This document shows, piece after piece, positions 43,236 through 53,097 of a stretch of 64,000 nucleotides of DNA. The notes under the pieces were generated by a model. The model was given only the letters and a program-made list of their open reading frames with translations. It made no database searches and was not told where the DNA came from. Origin of the DNA: Acidobacteriota bacterium (lineage in GTDB: Bacteria > Acidobacteriota > Blastocatellia > Pyrinomonadales > Pyrinomonadaceae); the NCBI GenBank assembly GCA_025463135.1, contig JAOAPY010000051.1:1-64000 (forward strand), given 5' to 3'. How positions within the stretch are numbered: position 1 is the first letter of the stretch; each line of letters begins with the position of its first letter. Position numbers and translations under genes: made by a program.

Positions 43236-44402
43236 ATGGCGAAGAAAGACTATTACGAGATACTGGGCATAAAGCGCGACGCTAAGCCGGAAGAGATCAA
43301 GAAGGCTTATCGCCGGCTGGCGCGCAAGTATCACCCTGACGTCAATCCGGGCGATAAGGCTTCGGAGGAACGGTTCAAGCTGACCACTGAAGCGCACGAT
43401 GTGCTTTCCGATCCCAAGAAACGGAAAGTGTACGATCGCTTTGGCGAGTACTCGGAAAATCTGGCTGACGCACATGCTCGCGGCGCGAGCCCGAGCGGGG
43501 GTAGAGCGGGTGGCCCGGCGGGTTTTGATTTTACGGGCTTTGATTGGGGCAGTGCGGCCCCTCAGGGTGGCGCCGGTGGCGGCAGCAGTTTCCGCGATAT
43601 CTTCGCGGATCTTTTTGGCGGCACGGGTAAAGACAAGGAACCGCCGCGGCCGCAACCGCAGCGTGGCGCCGATATCGAAATGCCGCTCTCGCTCTCTTTT
43701 GAAGAGGCGATCAAAGGTCTCACAACCAACATAACCGTCAATCGTTCTGAGCAATGCTCTCGCTGTAATGGCGCCGGCGACATCGGCGGACCGGTAGTCG
43801 TATGCCAAACGTGTAAGGGTTCGGGCCAGGTGCAGCGGGCCGGCGGGCGTTTGCGTTTTTCGCAGGAATGTCCCGACTGCGCCGGCAGTGGACGGCGGCG
43901 CACGCCCTGTTCGCTGTGCAAAGGCAAAGGCACCACACCGAAAACGGAAACCGTCAAGGTGCGAATTCCAGCCGGAGTCGATACCGGATCTCGGGTTCGC
44001 ATTCCCGGCAAAGGCGAAGGTGGTCGCATGGGCGCGCCGCCGGGTGACCTGCATATCATCACCAACGTCGGTCCCCATAAATATTTCACGCGCAAGGGCG
44101 ATAACATCTATGTCACGGTGCCGATAACTGTGCCTGAGGCCGCGCTGGGCGCCAAGATTGAAGTTCCGACGGTAGAAGGTAAGGCCCAACTACGGATTGC
44201 TCCGGGCACGCAGTCGGGTCAGCGCTTTCGTCTGCGGCAACGCGGTGCTCCTTCGCTGCGCGATCCGAATGCGCGCGGAGATCAGTTTGTCGACGTACAG
44301 ATTGCTCTGCCCACAGTGATTTCGGAAGAGACAAAAGAACTGCTGCGTCAATACGCGAAGAGCAATGAGGAAAACCCCCGCGTGGCGATGGGGTTGGAAT
44401 AG
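43236..44402 (+). CDS. dnaJ: Chaperone protein DnaJ
   Basis: 388 residues. J domain at about 5-69 with HPD at His33-Asp35, then a Gly-rich stretch (GGRAGGPAGF), a zinc domain with four CxxCxGxG-type repeats (CSRCNGAGD, CQTCKGSGQ, CPDCAGSG, CSLCKGKGT), and the C-terminal substrate domain ending with a Gly-rich LRQRG region. It stimulates DnaK and recruits substrates. 96 bases after dnaK, with a terminator-like hairpin between. Confidence 0.97.
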   Translation: MAKKDYYEILGIKRDAKPEEIKKAYRRLARKYHPDVNPGDKASEERFKLTTEAHDVLSDPKKRKVYDRFGEYSENLADAHARGASPSGGRAGGPAGFDFTGFDWGSAAPQGGAGGGSSFRDIFADLFGGTGKDKEPPRPQPQRGADIEMPLSLSFEEAIKGLTTNITVNRSEQCSRCNGAGDIGGPVVVCQTCKGSGQVQRAGGRLRFSQECPDCAGSGRRRTPCSLCKGKGTTPKTETVKVRIPAGVDTGSRVRIPGKGEGGRMGAPPGDLHIITNVGPHKYFTRKGDNIYVTVPITVPEAALGAKIEVPTVEGKAQLRIAPGTQSGQRFRLRQRGAPSLRDPNARGDQFVDVQIALPTVISEETKELLRQYAKSNEENPRVAMGLE

Positions 44403-44481
44403 GTCTTGGGACTTTGGTCTATGGGATTGGCCTTTGGTTTTTGGTTTTCTAGAAGACCAAAGTCCCAGGACCAAAGACCTG
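44401..44481. repeat. Heptamer-period inverted repeat at the end of dnaJ
   Basis: The left arm 44401-44420 begins in the dnaJ TAG stop; the right arm 44454-44472 is its near-perfect reverse complement. Within the left arm 7-bp words run ttgggac, tttggtc, tatggga, ttggcct, ttggttt, ttggttt; the right arm runs agaccaa, agtccca, ggaccaa, agacctg. Confidence 0.85.
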
Positions 44482-44490
44482 GTGAAGTCA

Positions 44491-44889
44491 ATGAAGCGCA
44501 AACCCAAAACATACACCATCAGCGCCGTTGCGGATCAATACGGCATTCATCCGCAGACGTTACGGCTGTATGAACGTGAAGGCTTGTTGAAGCCCTCGCG
44601 GTCGGAAGGTAACACGCGCCTCTATACGGATGAAGATCTTGAGCGGCTGGAGCTGGTACTGGCGTTGACCAGGGACCTGGGAGTGAATCTGGCCGGCGTC
44701 GAGATTATTCTGAACATGCGCGAAAAGATGGACGCGATGCAGCGTGAGTTTGAACGCTTCTTTGATTATCTGCAGACGCACGTCAGCGAGTTCGCCAACT
44801 TCACCGAACCACCACCGTCTGAAAGCGATGCCCTGGTTCCTCTCTCACGTGCCACGGTCCTGCGCCGCCGCGGCGCCTCGCGTAACTAA
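44491..44889 (+). CDS. hspR: HspR-type MerR-family repressor
   Basis: 132 residues from ATG 44491. MerR HTH at the start: TYTISAVADQYGIHPQTLRLYEREGLLKPSRSEGNTRLYTDEDLERL, then a short helical coil (about 65-110). There is no metal or ligand domain, as in HspR. It probably binds HAIR elements to shut off dnaK and other chaperone genes in unstressed cells, with DnaK as co-repressor in known systems. Third gene of the operon, after a heptamer-rich inverted repeat. Confidence 0.88.
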   Translation: MKRKPKTYTISAVADQYGIHPQTLRLYEREGLLKPSRSEGNTRLYTDEDLERLELVLALTRDLGVNLAGVEIILNMREKMDAMQREFERFFDYLQTHVSEFANFTEPPPSESDALVPLSRATVLRRRGASRN

Positions 44890-45192
44890 GCGGCTTCTTC
44901 TTAATCATCCGCGGCGGTAGCACAGACTTCAGTCTGTGTGTCCCTTCAGCTACAGCTTTCACCACTAACACAGACTGAGGTCTGTGCTACTACCAACTGT
45001 CATTCCCTTGAAGCCTTTGTCGGTAACGTGCTAAAGTCCGGCAACGGTTTATGACTTCGCTTCGCTAGTCTCGTGGCTTCCTCGCACGTACGCTGCCCCA
45101 CGACAGCCAGGCATTTTAATAGCTCATTATTCTGATCGATTGGTGACACCACCGGGATCGATCACGCGAAAATCCAGCGGCAGGAGAACGAG
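44890..45192. other. Gap between hspR and the TonB-dependent receptor
   Basis: No gene seen. Holds the inverted element at 44917-44990, then about 200 bases without recognised signals except a CAGGAGAACGAG ribosome site for the receptor ATG at 45193. Confidence 0.6.
44917..44990. repeat. CAGACTTCAGTCTGTG inverted element, copy 2
   Basis: 23-bp arms at 44917-44939 and 44968-44990, reverse complements with one mismatch. Same arms as the copy at 17163-17222. Confidence 0.85.
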
Positions 45193-48100
45193 ATGAAGTT
45201 CCTTACGTTACGTTCAGGACTCCAGCGGTACTACCGATCTGTCTTTCTGATCGCTGTCGCTCAGTTGGCGCTGGCGTTGACTATTAGTGCCCAGGACCTT
45301 GATACGGTAACTATCACAGGACACATCACCGATCAAAACGGGGCGATCATTCCCGCTGTTACTGTGGCCGCGGTGTTGGTGAAAACAGGTGTGACCCGCA
45401 CATTGACAGCTGACGATGTAGGCCGTTACCGCCTAATCCAACTCGAACCCGGCGTTTATACGTTGCGGTTTTCGTCGACAGGCTTCGCCACGCAGGAGAA
45501 AACCGATCTCGCCGTTATTGCCGGCCAGAATGTGCAAATGGACATTGTGTTGGTACCGCAGGGTGTCGTGGTTGATCCCGTAGTGGTCACCGTAGCGGAT
45601 ACCTCGGCGATAGATACAACAAGAACTGTCGTCGGGGGCACAGTCACCACGCACGAGGTCGAAAGCCTGCCGGTCTTCAGCCGCTCGCCGCTGGACTTGA
45701 TCTTCACTTTGCCCGGTGTGTCCGAAGAACCGCTGTCGACCAGAGACCTGGCCGAAGATCGCAAAGCAAACGCCAACACTCCGGAGGAAGCCGGATCTTT
45801 CTCGCTCTCCGGCGGCTCCGCTTCCTCGAACAACATTACGATCGATGGTCTCGATAACAATGATGATCGTTCCGCCAAAGAGCGCTTCCAACCGTCGCTG
45901 GAGGCGATCGAAGAAGTACAGATCATCACTAATCAGTTTTCGGCTGAGTATGGGCGCGCCTCAGGAGGCCGCATCAATTTGCGCACGCGTGGTGGTTCAA
46001 AGAAGTTTCACGGACGCGGCTTCTACTTTTTCCGCGATGAATCGTTGAATGCAAACACCTTTAACAATAATCTTCAGGGGCAAAAGCGCCTTTCTTTGCA
46101 GAGTCACGATCCGGGTTTCACTATCAGTGGCCCAGTGCTGATTCCAAAGATCTACAATGGACGCCAGCGCACGTTCTTTTTCACGGCTTATGAATACATT
46201 AAGTTTCTGGACTCGGCCCTGATCGATGTTCTGGTTCCCGTCGATCAGAATCCACGATTCCCCTTGCCGGCGCCTACTGATCTGACGGGCAAGCGCGCAG
46301 AGGATGCGACAGCGCCGGCAGTAAAAGCAGTGAACGGCGTGGCTCCTTTCCTGGCGTCAGTCAGTACGCCCCAACGCAATCATATTTTCACAACGCGCAT
46401 CGATCACAAATTCGGTGACCTGCACAACGGTCAAATTCTCTATCAACGAGGCAGGCTGGATAATCTGCGGCAGTTTGGCGGCGGCACGCGCCTCGCAGAC
46501 GCGCTTTTAGATAACATCCGCAGCACCGACGCAATTTCTTATTCCGACAATTACGTCTTTTCGCCAAAGGCGGTCCTCCAGTCTCGCTTTCAGTTATCGC
46601 GACTCGCGCCGGCGGTAGAGGCCGCGGGCGGCATCAACGTTCCCGTCGTCCTCGTAACCATTAACGATTCGATCCCAGTAGGCTCACCGGCTGAGAAAGG
46701 CGGTACCCTCGTCGCCGGCACTTCAACCTCGGGCGCAACCGGCCGGCATGAAAATCGATTACAGTTTCAGGAGATCTTCTCTTACACCACCGGTTCGCAT
46801 TCGCTGAAGTTTGGCAGTGATCTCCAGCGAGTAAAATCGACGTTTATCGATCTTTCTGACGCTACCGGTACCTTCAGCTTTTCGAGCGCCGGCGATTTTC
46901 TGGCGAACACCCCGAGTCGTTATCGGCACAACTTTCTCACCCAGTCGACGCAGCGAAATACCTACCTCGGTGTCTTTGGCCAGGACGAATTTCGCCTGCG
47001 ACCGAATCTGACTTTCAGCTACGGTGTGCGCTGGGAGAACGAAAGCATCATTCGCGATCGGAACAACTTTGCGCCGCGTATGGCGGCCGCCTATGATCCT
47101 TTTAAGTCCGGCAAGACCGTCATTCGCGTGGGCGCGGGACTTTTTTACAACCGCGCGTTGTTGCGGACCATCGATGACTTCACATTGGGTACGCAACAGC
47201 TCTTCTTTGATACAAATGCCCTGATCGATCCGGTTACCGGAAAATTAATGAACGCAGATCAGCGTCGCGCTTTCATCGCCGCTAATATCCGCTTCCCGCA
47301 ACCCCTCACGGCTGACTCTCCGCTGGTCAAACAATTCGCCAGTCTGAACACAGGCTTCACGCGCCGACTGGATCCGAGCCTGCGCATCCCGGAAAGCTAT
47401 CAAGCGAATGTGGGTTTCGAACGTGAGTTCGGTAAGAACTTTGTCTTCGAAGCAAATTACACCTGGAATCGCGGCATACATCTTTGGCGCGAATTCAATG
47501 CCAACGCGCCGCGCCTGCCGGCGGCCTACAAGAATTTTAGTCAGTATCTGGCCTCGCGGGATTTTGCAAATTTCCGCAACAGCCAAAGCGGCGATCGGCC
47601 GCTTTACAATGTTTCAACTGCCGGTGAGTTGGTGCGCTTTGTGCTGCTGCCGCCGGATCCGGCTAACCCTAACGCGGTAACGAGGGTCATCGAGGCGGGC
47701 GTGCCAATCTCGCTGATCAACCTGAACAGCTTTACTTCAACCACTGCGGTCGACGTGGCGCTTGCCGCCTTGAATAACCTGAGGCCCGACCCTTCTCGTG
47801 CGGACATCCAGCAGCTGATTTCAGTCGGCAACAGCTTTTATCACGGGCTGACGTTGCAACTGCGGCATCGCTTTCGTAGCAAAGAGACAGGATTTGGCTA
47901 TACCTTTCGCGCCGGCTACACGCTTGCCTTCCTTAAAGACGATGGCATAGTCAACACTTCTGATGCGTTGATACCGGGGGACTTTTTTGGTGAACGGGCG
48001 CGCAGCTTGCAGGACCGGCGGCACAGATTTGTTTTCTCAGGCACGCTGGACACACCGCGCAAACTGGGCAGACTGCACATCTCACCGCTCTTCAGACTTA

Positions 48101-48564
48101 CTTCGGGCGCGCCCTTTAATATTTCCATCGGGGGCGTGGATCGAAATCTTGATGACGTGGGAAATGATCGACCCATCTTTACCGGTGACGTCAGCCTGCT
48201 CAAGTGGCGCGAGCCCGGACAACCAATCGATCCGTCGATCCTGACTCTCTTTACCTTGCCCACTATTGGCCAATCCGGCAACTTACCGCGGAACTCCGGT
48301 TCCGGACCTGGTCAGTTTCTGCTCGACCTGAATTTGACGCGCGAATTTCGTGTCGGAGAAAAACTGAAGGTGCGTCCCACCGTGGAATTCGATAATGTAC
48401 TGAACAAGACCGTGTTTAGTTTCGGCAGCGAGTTCATCAATTTCAATTCGTTCGCGCCCACCGCGACACCGGCGCAGCGACAAGCCTTTCTGGATTCGTT
48501 CCTCGTTACCACACGCACCCTGCGCCCACGCCAAATCCGCGTGGGTATTCGTGTGGACTTCTGA
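45193..48564 (+). CDS. Oar-like TonB-dependent receptor
   Basis: 1123 residues. A signal peptide (about 1-33, ISAQD) is followed by a carboxypeptidase-regulatory-like domain (about 36-120, TITGHITDQNGAIIPAVTV ... TGFATQEKTDLAV), a plug domain (about 145-260, LPGVSEEPLSTRD, SNNITIDGLDNNDD, EYGRASGGRINLRTR), and a 22-strand-type barrel ending with RQIRVGIRVDF, the outer-membrane C-terminal Phe. This is the common acidobacterial TonB receptor layout. Ligand unknown; its TonB partners are elsewhere. AGGAGAACGAG precedes the ATG. Confidence 0.93.
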   Translation: MKFLTLRSGLQRYYRSVFLIAVAQLALALTISAQDLDTVTITGHITDQNGAIIPAVTVAAVLVKTGVTRTLTADDVGRYRLIQLEPGVYTLRFSSTGFATQEKTDLAVIAGQNVQMDIVLVPQGVVVDPVVVTVADTSAIDTTRTVVGGTVTTHEVESLPVFSRSPLDLIFTLPGVSEEPLSTRDLAEDRKANANTPEEAGSFSLSGGSASSNNITIDGLDNNDDRSAKERFQPSLEAIEEVQIITNQFSAEYGRASGGRINLRTRGGSKKFHGRGFYFFRDESLNANTFNNNLQGQKRLSLQSHDPGFTISGPVLIPKIYNGRQRTFFFTAYEYIKFLDSALIDVLVPVDQNPRFPLPAPTDLTGKRAEDATAPAVKAVNGVAPFLASVSTPQRNHIFTTRIDHKFGDLHNGQILYQRGRLDNLRQFGGGTRLADALLDNIRSTDAISYSDNYVFSPKAVLQSRFQLSRLAPAVEAAGGINVPVVLVTINDSIPVGSPAEKGGTLVAGTSTSGATGRHENRLQFQEIFSYTTGSHSLKFGSDLQRVKSTFIDLSDATGTFSFSSAGDFLANTPSRYRHNFLTQSTQRNTYLGVFGQDEFRLRPNLTFSYGVRWENESIIRDRNNFAPRMAAAYDPFKSGKTVIRVGAGLFYNRALLRTIDDFTLGTQQLFFDTNALIDPVTGKLMNADQRRAFIAANIRFPQPLTADSPLVKQFASLNTGFTRRLDPSLRIPESYQANVGFEREFGKNFVFEANYTWNRGIHLWREFNANAPRLPAAYKNFSQYLASRDFANFRNSQSGDRPLYNVSTAGELVRFVLLPPDPANPNAVTRVIEAGVPISLINLNSFTSTTAVDVALAALNNLRPDPSRADIQQLISVGNSFYHGLTLQLRHRFRSKETGFGYTFRAGYTLAFLKDDGIVNTSDALIPGDFFGERARSLQDRRHRFVFSGTLDTPRKLGRLHISPLFRLTSGAPFNISIGGVDRNLDDVGNDRPIFTGDVSLLKWREPGQPIDPSILTLFTLPTIGQSGNLPRNSGSGPGQFLLDLNLTREFRVGEKLKVRPTVEFDNVLNKTVFSFGSEFINFNSFAPTATPAQRQAFLDSFLVTTRTLRPRQIRVGIRVDF

Positions 48565-48567
48565 AGA

Positions 48568-48595
48568 AACCGCAAACTGTAAACCGTAAACCGAG
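48568..48595. repeat. Heptamer array after the receptor stop
   Basis: Four 7-bp words in a row, aaccgca, aactgta, aaccgta, aaccgag, starting three bases after the TGA. A related reverse run cggttcc, cggctca, cggcaca lies at 48658-48678. Confidence 0.7.
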
Positions 48596-48702
48596 ATGAG
48601 TCAGAAAAATCAGGATAACAACTTCTTCTCAATACGCGCATTTCTTCTTACTTGTTACGGTTCCCGGCTCACGGCACACGCTATGATAAACTCGCCTTCC
48701 TG

Positions 48703-49419
48703 ATGAGCGACCCGCAATCCAAATCCGAACCAACAGGCGAAGTCGAAACAGCGCTGCTCGACGCCGAATTGTTCGTTAAGTACGGGGCGCCTGAGCGAGC
48801 CATCAAGCGTCTGCGCAGTTCACTCGAGCGCCATCCGCGCTCCATTCCGGTGCGCGAGCGTTTACGCGAAGTAGCGGCCAGCCATCGGCACGCGGAAGAG
48901 GCGGCGCGCCAATGTCTGGCACTGGCAAGTCTTTATATCGAGCGTGAAGACTTTGAGACGGCCCACGATCGCCTGCTTGAGGCCAAGCAACTCGATCAAC
49001 GTATTAATATCGCCGCGGGTTTGGAAGCAATTCGCCGGGCGCGGCGACCGGATCTTCAGCCGGGGGCCCAGGCTAATGAAAATCGTGCGGCAACGCCCAA
49101 CGTGACCCTCGCGGGAGACTTGGCGGCGATCAGTGTCTTTGACGCAATTCAGGTGATTGAGAATGCGAAGCTGACCGGGACTTTGAAACTAAGTAATGCG
49201 GCGCAGGAGGGTCATCTCTTCTTCAATGAAGGCACTATTGTGGACACGGATTGCGCCGGCGAGACAGGTGAAATGGGGTTTCGCGGCATCGTTGAAATTA
49301 CCAACGGTGTTTTCGAATTTCAAAAATCCACCCGCGCTTTTCCAGTGAAGATCCAGGCTGCCAGTAACACCAACCTGATTCTTGATTCGCTCCGTCACTT
49401 GGACGAAACCAAGCAGTGA
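48703..49419 (+). CDS. DUF4388 (PATAN) domain protein with helical repeats
   Basis: 238 residues from ATG 48703 (MSDPQSKSEP). An N-terminal helical, TPR-like part (about 15-110, LFVKYGAPERAIKRLRSSLERHPRSIPVRERL) is followed by a DUF4388 domain (about 130-235) with LAGDLAAISVFDAIQVIENAKLTGTLKLS, LFFNEGTIVDTDCAGETGE and FRGIVEITNGVFEF. Such domains occur in signalling proteins of acidobacteria and myxobacteria. Function unknown. No strong ribosome site is seen. Confidence 0.82.
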   Translation: MSDPQSKSEPTGEVETALLDAELFVKYGAPERAIKRLRSSLERHPRSIPVRERLREVAASHRHAEEAARQCLALASLYIEREDFETAHDRLLEAKQLDQRINIAAGLEAIRRARRPDLQPGAQANENRAATPNVTLAGDLAAISVFDAIQVIENAKLTGTLKLSNAAQEGHLFFNEGTIVDTDCAGETGEMGFRGIVEITNGVFEFQKSTRAFPVKIQAASNTNLILDSLRHLDETKQ

Positions 49420-49502
49420 AAGCCCTGAGACCGACCTTGGGACCGCAAACGTCCTGCGTGCTTATCTTTCCAACCTCAAAGTCGCAAGCTTAGCCAAAGT
49501 CT

Positions 49503-50264
49503 TCAGTCCAACAGCACCCTTGTCTCGAGCGCCTCAGCCTGCTCAATCGCAGTCAGGAAACGCAGGTACTGTTCATAATTTCTACTGCGCGATTTGAGCC
49601 GATCAAGCTCGGACTGATTCAGATCGTTGCGGAGCACCAGATCGAGAAAATCATAATAGTCGGCCGTCGCCGTGGGCGGCAGTTCCCGCGTGTAGCCGGT
49701 ATCGTGCCGCTGCTCAGAATGAAAGCCACCCAGCAAGTCAAATATGTTGTCGGTAGTAATCCGCGCGGCTTCACGCGCCAGGGTTATGGGCAGCCGCAAC
49801 TCAAAAAAGCGCAGCCCTTCAGGCGTTGTCACGCGCCGCAGCTCCTTCGCTGCTTCCCCGTCAAAAGGCGACTCAGCATCCACCAGTATGCGCAGCAGCC
49901 GAGGTTGATCCGTCTGGTCAACTGTATCCAGCACGAGCTGCACCCGATCGGCCAGGAACTTTTCAAACTGCGCATCGATTGGATAGGTGATTCGTCCCAG
50001 ACACCCAACAGCTTCGCCTTCACCGGCAACTTCCAGCGGCAAAGAAGCGGGACAGCTGGGACAGATCGTTGTCTCCAACTGCATCAACTCAACTTCGTCA
50101 CCCGCCTCTTCGATCCACTTTAGTTTGTCTTCAGTGGGCACGCTGTGGTCGCCGGTGGTCAGGCGCGCATGCAGGTTGCTCAGCCGGCCCCAGCGCCGCA
50201 ATTGCGCTTCGGAGTGACGGGCGCGCAGGGGACACTGATACTGGATGGCGAATTCGAGTGACAC
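49503..50264 (-). CDS. Unknown protein with conserved-looking Cys motifs
   Basis: 253 residues from a GTG at 50262-50264 (VSLEFAIQYQCPLRARHSE), with AGAGG 10-14 bases upstream. Not recognised. It holds QYQCPL near the start, ICPSCPASLPLEV, and VGCLGRITYPIDAQFEKFL: four Cys in three small clusters, which could bind a metal or form a redox pair. The rest is helical, ending NYEQYLRFLTAIEQAEALETRVL. No signal peptide. It lies between a DUF4388 protein and a divergent P450 gene. Confidence 0.75.
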   Translation of the reverse strand: MSLEFAIQYQCPLRARHSEAQLRRWGRLSNLHARLTTGDHSVPTEDKLKWIEEAGDEVELMQLETTICPSCPASLPLEVAGEGEAVGCLGRITYPIDAQFEKFLADRVQLVLDTVDQTDQPRLLRILVDAESPFDGEAAKELRRVTTPEGLRFFELRLPITLAREAARITTDNIFDLLGGFHSEQRHDTGYTRELPPTATADYYDFLDLVLRNDLNQSELDRLKSRSRNYEQYLRFLTAIEQAEALETRVLLD

Positions 50265-50438
50265 TGTTCTTGTAACCTCTGAGCAAGCGGCAACGCTTTG
50301 GAGTGCAAATTTACTTTCCGCGGCGGCCAACTCTATTTGACGGGCGCCTGATTTTACTTTCAAATCACTATCACACTGAAATTACCGGAGCAAGCGAGCA
50401 TAAATATTTTGTGATGATTGCGCGACCCTCGAGGTTAC

Positions 50439-51812
50439 ATGGCAAGAGTAATCAAGCAAGCGAACACTACTTCTTCGCGCCTACCACCGGGTCCGCGCCG
50501 GCGCATTCCGCTCGCCGGACTGCTCGCCTATCGACGCGGTCCATTGCCTTTCTTTCAAACTCTGGCCCAGCAGTATGGTGACATTTCCTTTTTCAAACTT
50601 GGGGGACAGGATGCCTTCTTCCTCAATCATCCGGACTTCATCAAAGACGTCCTGGTAACCAATAGCCAGAACTTCATGAAAGGGTTGGCGCTGCAACGGG
50701 CGAAGCGTTTGCTCGGCGAAGGACTCCTGACCAGTGAGGGCGAATTTCATCGACGGCAGAGGCGGCTGGCGCAGCCGGCCTTTCATCGCGCTCGCATAGC
50801 TTCCTATGCCGCATCGATGGTTGACTATGCGTCCCTGATGCGAACGCGCTGGCGGGATGGCGCTACCATGGACATCTCGCGAGAGATGATGCGTCTTACG
50901 CTCGCGATTGTGGGCAAGACCTTGTTTGATGCGGACGTGGAATCGGATGCTCCGGAAGTTGGCGAAGCAATGAGCGTGGTGATGGATCTCTTCAACACTA
51001 TCACGATTCCATTTTTTGAGTTGCTGCAGAAACTGCCGCTGCCGCAATTGCGGCGCTTCGACACGGCCCGGGCGAAGCTCGACACAATCATCTTTCGCAT
51101 GATCGAGGAACGGCGACGCGGTGGCAGAGATCGCGGAGATCTGTTGTCGATGCTGTTGCTCGCGCAGGATGAAGAAGGCGATGGCGGCACGATGACTGAT
51201 GCGCAGTTGCGCGATGAATTGATGACCATATTTCTTGCGGGCCACGAAACAACCGCCAATGCTTTGACCTGGACCTGGTATCTGCTCTCGCAGAATCCGG
51301 AGGTTGAAACGCGATTGCACGCTGAACTCGATCAAGTTCTCGGGAATCGTCTGCCGGCCGTCGAAGATGCCGGTCGTCTGCCCTACACGGAAATGGTATT
51401 GACTGAATCGATGCGGCTTTATCCACCGGCGTGGGCGCTGGGGCGCATGTCGTTGACTGATGTTGAAATCGCGGGCTATCGCGTCCCCAAACGTTCGCTG
51501 GTGCTGATGAGCCAATACGTAATGCACCGCGACGCGAGGTATTTTCCGGAGCCGCTGCGTTTCGATCCCACGCGCTGGACTGCCGTGGCGCGTGAGTCGC
51601 GACCAGCTTTTTCATACTTTCCGTTTGGCGGCGGTCCGCGACGCTGTATCGGCGAAGGTTTCGCCTGGATGGAAGGAATTCTGTTGCTGGCAACGCTGGC
51701 CCAGCAGTGGCAGCTGCGCCTGGCGCCCGATCAAGTGATCGCACTCCGGCCCGTCATTACACTGCGACCGAAACACGGCATGCGCATGACCGTGCGCAGT
51801 TGGAAGCATTAA
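50439..51812 (+). CDS. Cytochrome P450
   Basis: 457 residues from ATG 50439, with GAGG five bases upstream. Full set of motifs: I-helix AGHETTAN (about 267-274), ExxR at 323-326 (ESMR), PERF-like DPTRW, and the heme loop [16 protein letters not shown] with Cys403 as thiolate ligand. No N-terminal membrane anchor, so soluble. CYP102/CYP4-like bacterial hydroxylase; substrate unknown. No ferredoxin or reductase gene is adjacent. Confidence 0.93.
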   Translation: MARVIKQANTTSSRLPPGPRRRIPLAGLLAYRRGPLPFFQTLAQQYGDISFFKLGGQDAFFLNHPDFIKDVLVTNSQNFMKGLALQRAKRLLGEGLLTSEGEFHRRQRRLAQPAFHRARIASYAASMVDYASLMRTRWRDGATMDISREMMRLTLAIVGKTLFDADVESDAPEVGEAMSVVMDLFNTITIPFFELLQKLPLPQLRRFDTARAKLDTIIFRMIEERRRGGRDRGDLLSMLLLAQDEEGDGGTMTDAQLRDELMTIFLAGHETTANALTWTWYLLSQNPEVETRLHAELDQVLGNRLPAVEDAGRLPYTEMVLTESMRLYPPAWALGRMSLTDVEIAGYRVPKRSLVLMSQYVMHRDARYFPEPLRFDPTRWTAVARESRPAFSYFPFGGGPRRCIGEGFAWMEGILLLATLAQQWQLRLAPDQVIALRPVITLRPKHGMRMTVRSWKH

Positions 51813-51963
51813 TTGAACATTGGTGATGATCGCAAGGCGGTCGATAGCGAAGACTACCAGGCAATACCGATAAGCTATCGGATGAGGAGGTGAGATATCA
51901 CCGGCTATGTTCGCGTCGCGCTCCTCATTAATAAGAGAAGCCTTATTCGCGACGTGCCTCAGG

Positions 51964-53097
51964 TCACTTGATCGCATTCTTACCGCGATAGCTGACCGTT
52001 TGGTGAACTTCATCGGCAACTTTATGTTGCCAACCGGCAGAAATCGGCTCCCAAGTTATTCCAGCATCGTTTGTGCGGAACAGGTTTGCACCGAAGGTCT
52101 CTGCCGCCCAACCGTGAACACTATCGGTGAACAGTATATCCTCGGGATTGAAAGGAAGACCTTCATTGTTTAGTCTCTTCCAAATTTGCCCGCCGTCAAC
52201 AGTATGCAAGAGCGCATCTGCCCCGATTACCCAGCCCTCTCGTTTGTTGAGAAAGAATAGGAGTCTAAGCATAGTCGCATTGGGTTGACGTTGTACGTTC
52301 CAAGTCTCACCACCATCAACTGTGTGTACGATTCCCCGCTCCTCGTCCAAAGCCCAACCTTCAAAGTCATCAACAAAAGTAAAATTATAAAGCATCGAGT
52401 CTGGCAAGATGGTTTTCCAGGTACTTCCCCCATCGCTGGTGGTAATCAACGCTGAGCCTTCGCCGAATTTCCACGCACCAGCCCATCCCTGAAGATGATT
52501 AACGAAAGTCAACCGGTTGATATCGAGGTTCGTGGAGCTTTCCTGTCTCCTCCAGGAGAGGCCGCCGTCATTCGTGTGATAGATAGTTCCGCGCCACCCT
52601 CCCACCCAACCATGTTCCGCATCGGAGAAGAACAAAGTTTCCAGATTCGGAGGGTTAGGACCCAAGTCGAGATCTGCTTTCTGCCAACTCAATCCCCCGT
52701 CGGACGTCCCGTAAAGGTCATGACGGTCGGCTATCATCCAGCCGTGATCTCGCGATATAAAGGAAAGTTTTCTGACGCCCCACGTTTCTGGAATCAGCGT
52801 TGGATGAATGCGTTTACCATCAAAGCGAAGCAAGAGTCCGCGCTGCAAGAAGGCTGAACCACCGGCCCAAATATTGTCGTCCGCATCTTTCGTCAGGCAA
52901 TGGAGATCCAGTCCTACCGTTGAGCCTCCTCTATCGGACAAGGCCGATGTTTTTGCTCTCGATCTCCTTTTTGGCCCAATCGTATTCCTCGTGATGGTCC
53001 TATCGGCTCTGCCCTTCGTAGTCTGGGCGTCAATAGTCCAATTAGGAGTGGATGTCAGGCAACATGTAACGAGCAACAGCACAGAAGTTCTGTTCAA
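51964..53097 (-). CDS. Exported YCF48/BNR-like propeller protein
   Basis: 377 residues. It starts at a TTG (53095-53097) with a strong GGAGGT nine bases upstream. An N-terminal hydrophobic segment (SVLLLVTCCLTSTPNWTI) suggests export. At least six YCF48-type repeats follow (LYGTSDGGLSWQKADL, IYHTNDGGLSWRR, LITTSDGGSTWKT, IVHTVDGGETWNV, LLHTVDGGQIWKR, LFRTNDAGITWEP). Role unknown; related proteins help assemble photosystem II in cyanobacteria. Its start overlaps the stop of the last RHS-derived ORF by four bases (TTGA). Confidence 0.85.
   Translation of the reverse strand: MNRTSVLLLVTCCLTSTPNWTIDAQTTKGRADRTITRNTIGPKRRSRAKTSALSDRGGSTVGLDLHCLTKDADDNIWAGGSAFLQRGLLLRFDGKRIHPTLIPETWGVRKLSFISRDHGWMIADRHDLYGTSDGGLSWQKADLDLGPNPPNLETLFFSDAEHGWVGGWRGTIYHTNDGGLSWRRQESSTNLDINRLTFVNHLQGWAGAWKFGEGSALITTSDGGSTWKTILPDSMLYNFTFVDDFEGWALDEERGIVHTVDGGETWNVQRQPNATMLRLLFFLNKREGWVIGADALLHTVDGGQIWKRLNNEGLPFNPEDILFTDSVHGWAAETFGANLFRTNDAGITWEPISAGWQHKVADEVHQTVSYRGKNAIK

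Noticed and set aside
43197-44189. A 330-codon frame opposite dnaJ
   Set aside because: It is an Arg/His/Thr-rich shadow of the dnaJ coding sequence, which is full length with all motifs.
50481-51527. A 348-codon frame opposite the P450 gene
   Set aside because: Composition is that of an antisense shadow, and the P450 on the plus strand has every family motif.
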